Below are positions 25,521-33,319 of a DNA stretch of 64,000 nt, piece by piece (position 1 is the stretch's first letter; every line of letters starts with the position of its first letter). Source of the stretch: CAVVSD01 sp963750895 (GTDB lineage Bacteria; Actinomycetota; Thermoleophilia; Solirubrobacterales; Solirubrobacteraceae); contig CAVVSD010000006.1 of the NCBI GenBank assembly GCA_963750895.1, forward strand, positions 1,550,001-1,614,000, in the 5' to 3' direction. The translations under genes and the position numbers were made by a program. Under the pieces are notes generated by a model. That model saw only the letters and a program-made list of their open reading frames with translations. It ran no database searches and had not been told where the DNA came from.

Positions 25521-25805
25521 AGATGAGGCCTCGGCGGCGGGTGGCCTTTCGGTCGCCCGCCGACTGCGCCAGTCGGCCTGGTGGCCGCCGGCGGGCCACC
25601 CCCCGGCCGTGCGAGCGTTCGCTCGTTCGTGAAATGGACGATCGGCAGCCGGGCAGCGAGCAGCCGGACCGAACCTCGCCGCGCTGCTGCATCGCGGCAG
25701 AAGCAGCAGCCCGAGCGCGCTCAGGGCCTTAGCCGCCGTCTCGGTCGGCGGGGTCCACGCCGGGGTCCGGAGTTCCTGCGCCGTTTTCTCCGGCGGGTTG
25801 CGCCC

Positions 25806-25830
25806 AACAAAAAGGCCCGCAGTGCGGGCC
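25806..25830 (-). terminator. Rho-independent terminator of tRNA-Val
   Basis: Stem GGCCCGC with loop of three and GCGGGCC, followed on the minus strand by a run of five T. It begins 12 bases after the tRNA-Val 3' end. Confidence 0.85.
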
Positions 25831-25841
25831 TTCTCGGGAGG

Positions 25842-25914
25842 TGGGCGATACTGGGCTCGAACCAGTGACCTCCGCCTTGTCGAGGCGGCGCTCTCCCAGC
25901 TGAGCTAATCGCCC
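25842..25914 (-). tRNA. tRNA-Val (GAC)
   Basis: Full cloverleaf on the minus strand: acceptor GGGCGAT/ATCGCCC, D-arm GCTC...GAGC, anticodon stem CCGCC/GGCGG with loop TCGACAA (anticodon GAC), T-arm ACTGG TTCGAGC CCAGT, discriminator A. CCA is not encoded. A TACTCT box about 15 bases upstream is a probable -10. Confidence 0.95.
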
Positions 25915-25981
25915 TGGGACGCCGCAAGAGTAGCAACCGCGGCTTGACGAATCACCGGCGGATGAACGAGGTTCCCCGCCG

Positions 25982-26476
25982 GTGGACCCGGCCGACCCGC
26001 ACGAGATCCTCGCACTCGCCAAGGCGCGGGTCGGCGAGGTCGTCCCCGGCGCCGATCTCACCGCGTTCGCGGTCGCGTTCTCGATCGTGCGGGCGGCGGA
26101 GCGCGTCACGCTCGAGCTCGAGACCGCGCATCAACCGATGGGCTGGACCTGGCCCGGGTTCCGGGTGATGTGGTGGCTGTGGCTGCTCGGTCCGCTCGAG
26201 CCACGCCAGATCGCCGAGGTGTCCAGCTCCTCGCGCGCGAGTGTCTCCAGCGCGCTGAACACCCTCGAGCGCAACGGCTTCGTCGAGCGCCGGCGCGGCA
26301 CCGCCGACCGGCGGCTGGTCAACGTCGAGCTGACGGAGAAGGGCTCGGAGCGCATGGCTGAGGCGTTCGCCGCCGCGAACGCACGCGAGCGCACGTTGGT
26401 CGGTCCCCTGAGCGCCGAGGAGCGCAGCACGCTCACCGAGCTGCTCGCCCGCCTGCTTGACCATCAAGAGTCTTGA
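25982..26476 (+). CDS. MarR-family transcriptional regulator
   Basis: 164-residue winged-helix regulator: LEPRQIAEVSSSSRASVSSALNTLERNGFV is the helix-turn-helix and RRRGTADRRLVNVELTEKG the wing, as in MarR. N- and C-terminal helices for dimerisation are present. The predicted ligand is a phenolic or other aromatic compound, as usual for the family, but this is inference. Its 3' end overlaps the promoter of the two downstream monooxygenase genes, which contains a perfect palindrome suited to a MarR dimer. Confidence 0.9.
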   Translation: MDPADPHEILALAKARVGEVVPGADLTAFAVAFSIVRAAERVTLELETAHQPMGWTWPGFRVMWWLWLLGPLEPRQIAEVSSSSRASVSSALNTLERNGFVERRRGTADRRLVNVELTEKGSERMAEAFAAANARERTLVGPLSAEERSTLTELLARLLDHQES

Positions 26477-26486
26477 TGGTTACCGT
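26457..26486 (+). promoter_or_regulatory. Sigma-70-type promoter of the monooxygenase pair
   Basis: TTGACC (26457-26462), an 18-base spacer and TACCGT (26481-26486), six bases before the ATG at 26493. No ribosome site is present, so the transcript should be leaderless. The promoter overlaps the marR stop codon. Confidence 0.65.
26460..26480. promoter_or_regulatory. Probable MarR operator palindrome
   Basis: Perfect inverted repeat with 10-base arms, ACCATCAAGA and TCTTGATGGT, around one central G. It fills the spacer between -35 and -10, so bound repressor would block polymerase. Size and A/T-rich half sites fit MarR operators. Confidence 0.7.
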
Positions 26487-26492
26487 CGTCAC

Positions 26493-27707
26493 ATGACTGC
26501 GACGACCGAGATCGCGCCGCCGGAGCCAGACCTCACGGCGGCCGAGCTGCTGGCCAGGGCGCGGGAGCTCGTGCCCGTGCTCCGCGAACGCCAGCCCGCG
26601 ACGGAGGCGGCGGGCCGCCTCCTCGACGAGACGCACGAGGCGTTCGTCGAGGCCGGCCTCTACCGCGCGCTCCAGCCGCGCCGCTTCGGCGGCTACGAGC
26701 TGGGCCTGCGCGACTTCGTCCGCGTGATGAGCGAGATCTCCCGAGGCTGCCCGTCGAGCGGCTGGGTGCTCGCGCTGACCTCGGGTCACCCCCACCTCCT
26801 GAGCCACTGGAGCGAGGAGGCGCAGGCGGAGCTCTACGGCGCGACCGGCGACCTGCGGGTTCCCGGCCGGCCGGTCCAGGCCGGCCTGGCGGTGCCCACG
26901 GACGGCGGCTACACCGTCAGCGGCGCGTGGGACTACGCCTCGGGCTGTGACCACTCCACCCACTTCATGGGCAGCGCGATCGTGCAGGGGAGCGAGCCGC
27001 CGCGGCTCATGTGGCTGCTCATCGACCGCGCCGACTACGAGATCGTCGACAACTGGGACGTGATCGGCCTGCGCGGGACGGGCTCCAAGCGCGTCGTCTG
27101 CGAGGCGGTGCACGTCCCCGAGCACCGGTGCATCACGGCGATCGGCACGACCGGCGAGCGTCCGCCGGGCTGGCGCAGCCACGCGAACCCGCTGTACGCC
27201 GGCGGCCTGTTCAGCCTGCTGTTCTTCGAGCTCGGCGCCATCGCGGTCGGCGCCGCGCGCGGGGCGATCGACGTCTACGAGGACGTCCTCGGCGCGAAGG
27301 CCCTCGACATCCCGCCGTTCGTCCTGCGCGGCGAGGTCGACGAGTACCAGCACCACCTGGGGCGCGCCGTCGGGCTGGTCGACCTCGCGGAGGCGGCGCT
27401 GCTCGAGGGGGCCGACCGCTACATGGACCAGGCGACGCGCGCGTACGAGGCCGACCAGCCGGTCGACGACAACGACGAGGAGACGCGGCGGCTGCTCTTC
27501 CTGCAGCAGAACTGCATCCGGCTGTGCGACGAGGCGGTCGAGCTGGTCTTCCGGACCGGCGGGACGAGCAGCGCGCGCAGAGGGCACCCGATCGGCAACG
27601 CGATGATGGCGCTCACCGTCATGCGCACCCACATGGGCCTGCAGCTGGACCGCACGGCGACGAACCTCGGGCGCCTGCGGCTCGGCATGCAGCCGGGCTT
27701 CGTATGA
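26493..27707 (+). CDS. Acyl-CoA dehydrogenase-fold flavin monooxygenase (first of pair)
   Basis: 404-residue protein of the acyl-CoA dehydrogenase superfamily, in the group containing HsaA/HpaB-like FADH2-dependent monooxygenases. Motifs: GLYRALQPRRFGGYELGLRDF, ISRGCPSSGWVLAL (flavin-contact region), GAWDYASGCDHS and IGLRGTGSKRVV. True dehydrogenases have a catalytic Glu that I do not see clearly. HsaA-type enzymes hydroxylate aromatic or steroid-derived rings and need a flavin reductase, which is not in this neighbourhood. Leaderless start; stop overlaps the next ATG (ATGA). Confidence 0.82.
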   Translation: MTATTEIAPPEPDLTAAELLARARELVPVLRERQPATEAAGRLLDETHEAFVEAGLYRALQPRRFGGYELGLRDFVRVMSEISRGCPSSGWVLALTSGHPHLLSHWSEEAQAELYGATGDLRVPGRPVQAGLAVPTDGGYTVSGAWDYASGCDHSTHFMGSAIVQGSEPPRLMWLLIDRADYEIVDNWDVIGLRGTGSKRVVCEAVHVPEHRCITAIGTTGERPPGWRSHANPLYAGGLFSLLFFELGAIAVGAARGAIDVYEDVLGAKALDIPPFVLRGEVDEYQHHLGRAVGLVDLAEAALLEGADRYMDQATRAYEADQPVDDNDEETRRLLFLQQNCIRLCDEAVELVFRTGGTSSARRGHPIGNAMMALTVMRTHMGLQLDRTATNLGRLRLGMQPGFV

Positions 27708-28903
27708 GCACGCCCGACGAGCTCATCGCCGCCGCCGACGCGCTGCGCCCGCGCCTGCTCGACGAGCAGGCCGCGAGCGAGGAGCGGACGCGCTACTCGG
27801 AGGAGCTGCACGAGACCTTCCGCGAGCTCGGCTTCTACCGGCTGCTGCAGCCGCGCCGCTACGGCGGCCTGGAGCTGGACGTGCCCACCTTCTACCGGGT
27901 GATGATGTCGATCGCCCGCGGCTGCCCCTCGACCGGCTGGATGGCGTGCCTCGGGTCCGGGCACGCGCTGCAGGTCGCGTCCTACTGGCCGGAGGAGGCG
28001 CAGGCCGAGCTGTTCGGCGACGGCCACTTCGTCGCGTCCGCGAGCTTCGCGGCGCAGGACGCGATCGCGCGACCGGTCCCCGGCGGCTACCGCGTCAGCG
28101 GCACGTGGCACTTCTGCTCGGGCGTGCCCTACGCGACGCACCACATCGGCCTCGCCCCGCTGCCCGACGACGGCGGCGTGCTCGTGGTGGCGATCCCGCG
28201 CAAGGACTTCACCGTCCTGGACGACTGGGGCGACCTCATCGGGCTGAAGGGCAGCGGGTCGCACAGCGTCCTCGCCGAGGACGCGCTCGTCCCCGAGCAC
28301 CACGCGATCACCTTCGGGGAGTTCGTCGGGTTCGACGTCACCACGACCCCGGGCTACGAGCTGCACGGCAACCCGCTGTACGGCGGCGCGTTCGTGCCGT
28401 TCGCGATGGGCGAGCTGAACTCCGTCCAGGTCGGCAACGCGCAGGGCGCGGTCGACGAGTTCGAGCGCATCATCACCGCGCGCCGGACGTGGACGCCCAG
28501 CGTCGGCGACGGTCCCACTCGCGCGGAGAACAAGGACTACCAGCGCTGTCTCGGGCTGGGGATCGCCTACACGGACGCCGCGTACTCGATCGTCGAGCGC
28601 TGCGGCGAGCTCTACATGGAGCACGGCCGCCTGGCGATGGAGGAGGACGAGCCGGTCGACGAGGAGCGCGGGTTCCGGATCTACGGGCAGCTCATGACGG
28701 CGCACAAGCTGTGCTGGGAGGCCGGCGACACCGTCTTCCGCGCAGCCAGTACCTCGGGCGCGCGCGACGGAGCGCGGATGCAGCGCCTCTGGCGCGACCT
28801 CTGCGCGTTCCGGACGAACGGGATCCACCAGCTCGACTTCAAGGCGACGTCGATCGCGCAGGCGAGGCTCGGCCTCCCGGTCGACTTCTACACCCAGGCC
28901 TGA
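27704..28903 (+). CDS. Acyl-CoA dehydrogenase-fold flavin monooxygenase (second of pair)
   Basis: 399 residues, paralogous to the preceding gene: FYRLLQPRRYGGLELDVPTF, IARGCPSTGWMACL, GTWHFCSGVPYATH and IGLKGSGSHSVL align with its motifs throughout. The coupled arrangement suggests a two-subunit enzyme or two successive oxidations under one MarR switch. Substrate unknown. The gene ends 24 bases before tRNA-Cys. Confidence 0.82.
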   Translation: MSTPDELIAAADALRPRLLDEQAASEERTRYSEELHETFRELGFYRLLQPRRYGGLELDVPTFYRVMMSIARGCPSTGWMACLGSGHALQVASYWPEEAQAELFGDGHFVASASFAAQDAIARPVPGGYRVSGTWHFCSGVPYATHHIGLAPLPDDGGVLVVAIPRKDFTVLDDWGDLIGLKGSGSHSVLAEDALVPEHHAITFGEFVGFDVTTTPGYELHGNPLYGGAFVPFAMGELNSVQVGNAQGAVDEFERIITARRTWTPSVGDGPTRAENKDYQRCLGLGIAYTDAAYSIVERCGELYMEHGRLAMEEDEPVDEERGFRIYGQLMTAHKLCWEAGDTVFRAASTSGARDGARMQRLWRDLCAFRTNGIHQLDFKATSIAQARLGLPVDFYTQA

Positions 28904-28927
28904 CGTCCTACGATGTCGGCTGTCCCC

Positions 28928-28998
28928 GGCGCCGTGGCGGAGTGGCTACGCAGCGGCCTGCAAAGCCGTGTACACCAGTTCGATTCTGGTCGGCGCCT
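28928..28998 (+). tRNA. tRNA-Cys (GCA), copy 1
   Basis: Acceptor GGCGCCG/CGGCGCC, anticodon loop with GCA, T-arm CCAG TTCGATT CTGG, discriminator T, no CCA. Only a few bases, mainly in the T-arm, differ from copy 2 at 29212. Confidence 0.95.
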
Positions 28999-29002
28999 CT
29001 CG

Positions 29003-29185
29003 TCAGACGGGCTCGCCGAACGCGTCGCAGTCGGGGTTCTCGCAGACGAAGGACGGCTCGGCGCCCCGCGCGGCCTCGGCCGGCAGCGCGGTCACGCCGC
29101 AGACCGCGCAGATCGGCGCGCGGTCGACCTCGGCCTCGGCCCAGCCGTCGTCGTCCTCGGGGTCGTCCCAGTCGCTCATCGACAC
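29003..29185 (-). CDS. Small zinc-ribbon-like protein
   Basis: About 60 residues: acidic Trp-containing N-terminus (SDWDDPEDDDGWAEAEVD) and two cysteine knuckles (ICAVCG and FVCENPDCDAFG) that could bind one zinc. GTG 29185 or ATG 29179 can start it; a purine-rich ribosome site is absent. It lies on the opposite strand between the two tRNA-Cys genes. Function unknown. Confidence 0.6.
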   Translation of the reverse strand: MSMSDWDDPEDDDGWAEAEVDRAPICAVCGVTALPAEAARGAEPSFVCENPDCDAFGEPV

Positions 29186-29211
29186 GAGGTCCTAGCATGA
29201 GGCGGCCTTCC

Positions 29212-29282
29212 GGCGCCGTGGCGGAGTGGCTACGCAGCGGCCTGCAAAGCCGTGCACACCGGTTCGATTCCGGTCGGCGCCT
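29212..29282 (+). tRNA. tRNA-Cys (GCA), copy 2
   Basis: Same cloverleaf as copy 1 with T-arm CCGG TTCGATT CCGG. Its 3' 28 bases are repeated with one mismatch at 32744-32771, which makes this gene a likely integration site. Confidence 0.95.
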
Positions 29283-29284
29283 CT
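29257..29284 (+). repeat. Left copy of 28-bp direct repeat (tRNA-Cys 3' end)
   Basis: Covers the end of the variable loop, T-arm, acceptor 3' strand and three following bases. The partner at 32744-32771 differs at one position (G to C in the acceptor). Direct repeats of a tRNA 3' end are the usual mark of site-specific integration. Confidence 0.7.
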
Positions 29285-29303
29285 CCGGATGCGGGTCGGG
29301 CAC

Positions 29304-29867
29304 TCAGCGCCTGGTCTCGTACCTGGTCAGCACCACGCCGTCGGGAAACGTCCGGGTCTCCACCAGGCTCAGGTTCACCCAGTTGTCCAGGGCCGTGAAG
29401 AACGGCGTGCCGCCGCCCACCAGGACCGGATGGGTGACGATCGCGTACTCGTCGATCAGCCCGGCCCGCATGGCCGCCGCGGCGAGTGTGGCACCGGCGA
29501 TGTCCATGGGGCCGCCGTCGTCGGCCTTGAGCCTGGTGATCTCGGTGACCGCGTCGCCGGTGACCAGACGGGTGTTCCAGTCGACCGTGCTGGTCGTCGA
29601 GGAGAACACCACCTTCGGCATGTCCCGCCAGCGGCCGGCGAACTCGATCGCCGCCGGTGTGGCGCCCGGCTGCTTGTCGGCGGTCGGCCAGTGGGAGCTC
29701 ATCGTCTCCCACAGCTTGCGCCCGTACAGCGCCAGGCCTGTCGCCCCCACCCGGTCGGACCACCACTGGAACAGTTCGTCGCTCGGCACGCTCCAGCCGA
29801 GGTCGTCGCCGGGCGCGGCGATGTAGCCGTCCAGGCTCATGTTCATGCCGAAGGTCAGTTTCCGCAT
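29304..29867 (-). CDS. Dihydrofolate reductase-like (RibD C-terminal) family protein
   Basis: 187 residues: MRKLTFGMNMSLDGYIA start, ALYGRKLWETMSSHWP, KVVFSSTTSTVDWNT and VLVGGGTPFF are the conserved blocks of the RibD_C/YyaP-like reductase family, which bind NADPH. It is unlikely to be the true DHFR. ATG 29867 has GGGAGG upstream. Just inside the left repeat of the tRNA-Cys-bounded segment. Confidence 0.85.
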   Translation of the reverse strand: MRKLTFGMNMSLDGYIAAPGDDLGWSVPSDELFQWWSDRVGATGLALYGRKLWETMSSHWPTADKQPGATPAAIEFAGRWRDMPKVVFSSTTSTVDWNTRLVTGDAVTEITRLKADDGGPMDIAGATLAAAAMRAGLIDEYAIVTHPVLVGGGTPFFTALDNWVNLSLVETRTFPDGVVLTRYETRR

Positions 29868-30059
29868 GGCGTCAGCCTCCCGTGAGTCGGTATCCGGCGT
29901 ACAGACCAGCACGGCGCGCAAACATCATCGGTCAGGCCGCCCGCTGATTGGTTGCAGCATCTGGATATAAGTCGTCTCGTCAACCCGGTTCGTAGGTCCG
30001 GCTGCGAGTTGGAACAGCTCGCCTCCGGCTGAATCGAGAGCGCGCGAGAGGCGTTGAGA

Positions 30060-31436
30060 ATGCTCGAGACAGTGCTGCGCGGTGCGTTGGTGGCCACGGG
30101 CGATTCGGTGTCCCGATGTGACATCGGGATCGCGAACGGGACAGTGGCAGCGCTCGGCCACAGACTCGAAGGGGACACCGTTCTGGACTGCGCAGGCCTG
30201 ATCATCGTGCCTGGCGCGATCGATGTACATACTCACTTCGAGACCAAGCTCGGCGACATGGCGACGGCCGACGACTACGAGAGCGGCAGTCGCGCCGCGG
30301 CGCTAGGTGGGATCACGACCTACCTCAATTACGCGTTCCAGGACCAGGGAGGGTCTCTCGCCGATGCGCTGGCGCGTGAGCAAGGCCTCGCGGAGGGTCG
30401 AAGCTACATCGACTACGGATTCCACCCGCTCATCACCGACCCGGCTGACGAGGTACTCGAGGAAATCCCACGACTCCGAGAGCTGCACGCGACGAGCGTG
30501 AAGATCTTCATGGCCGTCCCCGGCCTACAGATGTCCGACCGCACCATCCTCCGCGTTCTGGCCGCAGCCGCCGGAGCGGGCCTACTCGTCAACGTCCACG
30601 CTGAGGACGGAGCCATCATCGAGCATGAGACTCAGCGGCTCCGAGACGAGGGCGCCGCCGCGATGGAGGCGATTTCCGTCGCACGACCGGTGGCCGCTGA
30701 GGCGCTTGCCATCACGAAGGTGGCGACCTTCGCCCGCGTCACGGCCTGCCCGCTCTACATCGTTCATCTGTCATCCGCTGCTGGGCTCGCTGCGGTGGCA
30801 GCTGCCCGTCGCGCCGGCACGAAGACGTTCGTGGAGACGCGTCCCGCTTACCTCTTCCTGGACAAGGAGCGCTACCGCCTGCCCGACCCAGACGCACGGC
30901 AGTTCACGTGCTGGCCTCCGCTTCGATCGCCAGAAGATCAACACGCACTGTGGGACGCACTCGCCGAGGGGGCGATCCAGACCTACGCGACGGACCACAC
31001 CACATATATGGCCGCGGACAAGGCGGACCCGTCGCTCGACTTCGCGACCGTCCCGGGCGGGGTGTCGAACGTGCAGACGAGCATCGGGATGCTCTACTCG
31101 CGCGGCGTGCGGACCGGCCGCCTGTCGCTCAGCCGGTATGTGGCCGCCATCTCCACCAACCCCGCGCGACTCTTCGGCATGTGGCCTCGTAAGGGCACGA
31201 TCGCCGTGGGGTCAGACGCCGACTTCACGATCATCGATCCCCACCGGACGGTGCGGATCGAAACCTCGAAGATGGCGTCGCGATCGGACTTCGATCCCTA
31301 CGACGGCATGCAGGAGACCGGCTGGCCGGTCATGACGATCTCTCGCGGAGAAGTGATCGTCGAGGACGGCCGCTTGGTCGGCCCTCCCACGCACGGACGG
31401 CTCGTGCCACGCGATGGCACGTGCGCGCAGTTGTGA
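30060..31436 (+). CDS. Dihydropyrimidinase/hydantoinase-type amidohydrolase
   Basis: 458-residue cyclic amidohydrolase. Metal site residues can be followed: DVHTHFE (H-x-H), the carboxylated-lysine motif SVKIFMAVPG, VNVHAED, YIVHLSSA and the Asp in YATDHTTY. Size and motif order fit hydantoinase/dihydropyrimidinase/allantoinase-type enzymes that open cyclic ureides or imides. An in-frame TTG at 30054 is an alternative start with a slightly better spaced GAGAGG. Codon use is less GC-rich than the flanking core genes. Upstream of a MetE-like gene within the tRNA-bounded segment. Confidence 0.87.
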   Translation: MLETVLRGALVATGDSVSRCDIGIANGTVAALGHRLEGDTVLDCAGLIIVPGAIDVHTHFETKLGDMATADDYESGSRAAALGGITTYLNYAFQDQGGSLADALAREQGLAEGRSYIDYGFHPLITDPADEVLEEIPRLRELHATSVKIFMAVPGLQMSDRTILRVLAAAAGAGLLVNVHAEDGAIIEHETQRLRDEGAAAMEAISVARPVAAEALAITKVATFARVTACPLYIVHLSSAAGLAAVAAARRAGTKTFVETRPAYLFLDKERYRLPDPDARQFTCWPPLRSPEDQHALWDALAEGAIQTYATDHTTYMAADKADPSLDFATVPGGVSNVQTSIGMLYSRGVRTGRLSLSRYVAAISTNPARLFGMWPRKGTIAVGSDADFTIIDPHRTVRIETSKMASRSDFDPYDGMQETGWPVMTISRGEVIVEDGRLVGPPTHGRLVPRDGTCAQL

Positions 31437-31501
31437 TTGCCAAGGCGCCTCGCAGTGCAGTTACGAGGTGCTCCCATTTCGGTTAACCGGGGAGATCATC
31501 C

Positions 31502-32671
31502 ATGCAGCGCAGCGACGGTCGTATACGCACCACGCATACGGGCAGTTTGCCCCGAACGCCGGAGCTGCGCAAGCTGCTGATCGAGGCTAATCAAGGTCGT
31601 GCGCCGGACCCCATCGTGCTCGACCGCGCGATCAGCGCGTCGGTGGACGCCGCCATCTCGACGCAAGTCGCTGGCGGCATCGATGTCGGCAGCGACGGTG
31701 AACAGGGGAGGTTCTATTACAGTACGTACGCGGCTGACCGTATGACAGGCTTCGCCGGAGCCACCCACCGTCCGCCCATTGTCGAGTTCGAAGTCTTTCC
31801 CGAGTGGGCGTCCGCGTGGACGACCCGATGGCTGTCGACCGCGGAGGAGACGGAGATCGTCACCGTGCCTGCTGCCGTCGGTGACCTGCACTACGACGAC
31901 GAACTGACGCTCATCAGCGAGGAGACCGCTCGATTTCGCGCCGCTCTCGACGCGCGCGCAGCACCTTTCACGGCAGCGTTCATGAACGCGGCGAGCCCGG
32001 GCGTCATCGCGACGATGCACCCCGACGAGTACTTCGGTTCCCGCGACGACTACCTCGAGGCGATCGCGCGAGAGATGCGAAAGGAGTACGAGCACGTCGT
32101 GAGTCAGGGCTTCGTGTTGCAGATCGACGCACCCGATCTTGCGGCCGAAAGGCTGATCCACTTCCGCGAAGGCTCCTTGAGCGACTACCTGAAGCTCATG
32201 GAAAAGCACGTCGAGGTGCTCAATCAGGCTCTTGACGGCCTCCCAGCTGAGCAGCTACGCGTGCACTGTTGCTGGGGAAACTACCCCGGTCCGCACGTGC
32301 ACGACGTCGAACTGAAGGACTTGGTGGGCCTCCTGTACCAAATCAACGCAGGCGCGCTCGTGTTGCCGTTCGCCAACCCACGTCACGCCCATGAGCTCGA
32401 GGTGTTCGAGGCGCATCCGCTTCCAGATACGATGGCCCTCGTCGTTGGTGTGCTCGACGTCACAACGGATTTCGTAGAGCATCCGCGACTTGTCGCCGAC
32501 CGGCTTGTACGGGCGGCCCAGGCAATTGGCGACCCGTCGCGCATCATGGCGGGTGCCGACTGCGGCTTTGCGACCGGCGTCACGAGACAGTGGCTCACCA
32601 ATGACGTCATCAACATGAAGCTCCGAGCTCTGCGGGACGGCGCCGACCTAGCCAGCGAGCGCTTGTGGTGA
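31502..32671 (+). CDS. MetE-like zinc methyl/alkyltransferase (second copy in window)
   Basis: 389 residues of the cobalamin-independent methionine synthase fold without the N-terminal domain. Opening RIRTTHTGSLPRTPEL, zinc motif VHCCWGNYPG (HxC) and distal GADCGFATG cysteine are present, so the metal site looks complete. Family members transfer methyl or open epoxides with thiols. ATG 31502 has GGGGAG upstream and a perfect palindrome CGGTTAACCG at 31480-31489 that may be regulatory. Probably cotranscribed with the hydantoinase-like gene 65 bases upstream. Confidence 0.85.
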   Translation: MQRSDGRIRTTHTGSLPRTPELRKLLIEANQGRAPDPIVLDRAISASVDAAISTQVAGGIDVGSDGEQGRFYYSTYAADRMTGFAGATHRPPIVEFEVFPEWASAWTTRWLSTAEETEIVTVPAAVGDLHYDDELTLISEETARFRAALDARAAPFTAAFMNAASPGVIATMHPDEYFGSRDDYLEAIAREMRKEYEHVVSQGFVLQIDAPDLAAERLIHFREGSLSDYLKLMEKHVEVLNQALDGLPAEQLRVHCCWGNYPGPHVHDVELKDLVGLLYQINAGALVLPFANPRHAHELEVFEAHPLPDTMALVVGVLDVTTDFVEHPRLVADRLVRAAQAIGDPSRIMAGADCGFATGVTRQWLTNDVINMKLRALRDGADLASERLW

Positions 32672-32743
32672 GGTTCCAGCGTAGTTCTTGGCATGCTTGC
32701 GTGGCGTAGCCTTGGTGATCGCTGCGTCCTCCCGGAGGTGGGT

Positions 32744-32771
32744 CACCGGTTCGATTCCGGTCGCCGCCTCT
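32744..32771 (+). repeat. Right copy of 28-bp direct repeat (tRNA-Cys 3' fragment)
   Basis: T-arm plus acceptor 3' strand of a tRNA with no matching 5' half: upstream bases do not fold into D or anticodon arms apart from a short CCTCC/GGAGG stem. Matches 29257-29284 at 27 of 28 positions. Interpreted as the right attachment site of an inserted segment. Confidence 0.65.
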
Positions 32772-33264
32772 AGTACCGGACCGAGCACGTCAGGCACATC
32801 GTCGCCGCGGCGCGGTCGAACGCCAGCCCGGGCGCGGCACGCTCGAGCGCGCGCAGCAGCGCCCGCTTGCGACGCACGTACGCGAAGTCCACGACGCCCT
32901 CGGTGCTGTCGAAGCGCACGTGATCCCCGCGCACCGTGACCGTCGTCAGCGAGGCGACCGGGACGGCCACCCGTCCGCCGCCCGGCTGCTCGATGGCGAC
33001 GTACCGCGCGGTCACCGTGAGCGTCTCGATGAGCGCATGCCGGCGGCGCTCGAGCAGGAGGAGCACCGCGGCGACGGCGGCCACGCCGAGCGCGACGTGC
33101 ACCACCATCGGGCCGACGAGGATCGCCGCGACGACGAGGAAGGCGGCGGGGACGCCGAACACGGCCGCGACGGGGAACGCGCGGCGCTCCTGCCACAGCG
33201 GCGCGCCGAGGTCGTCGGGGAACGGGAGCGGCCGCACCAGCTCCGCCGTGCTCGGGCTGGGCAC
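32770..33264 (-). CDS. Membrane protein with PH-like domain
   Basis: 164 residues with two adjacent hydrophobic helices (FPVAAVFGVPAAFLVVAAIL and VVHVALGVAAVAAVLLLLE, about 30-70) followed by a soluble part whose strand pattern (YVAIEQPGGGRVAVPVASL; TVTVRGDHVRFDSTEG) is like the bacterial PH/YdbS-type domain. GTG start has TAGGAT at 33272-33277 seven bases upstream and no ribosome site, so it is probably leaderless. Function unknown. Confidence 0.65.
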   Translation of the reverse strand: MPSPSTAELVRPLPFPDDLGAPLWQERRAFPVAAVFGVPAAFLVVAAILVGPMVVHVALGVAAVAAVLLLLERRRHALIETLTVTARYVAIEQPGGGRVAVPVASLTTVTVRGDHVRFDSTEGVVDFAYVRRKRALLRALERAAPGLAFDRAAATMCLTCSVRY

Positions 33265-33319
33265 GCGACGGATCCTACGCCTCTAGCATCTGCCGACCAC
33301 ACGAGGAGAGGGTCGGTCC

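Noticed and set aside
32690..32771. Possible complete tRNA upstream of 32771.
   Set aside because: No 5' acceptor strand, D-arm or normal anticodon arm can be formed; only T-arm and acceptor 3' strand are present.
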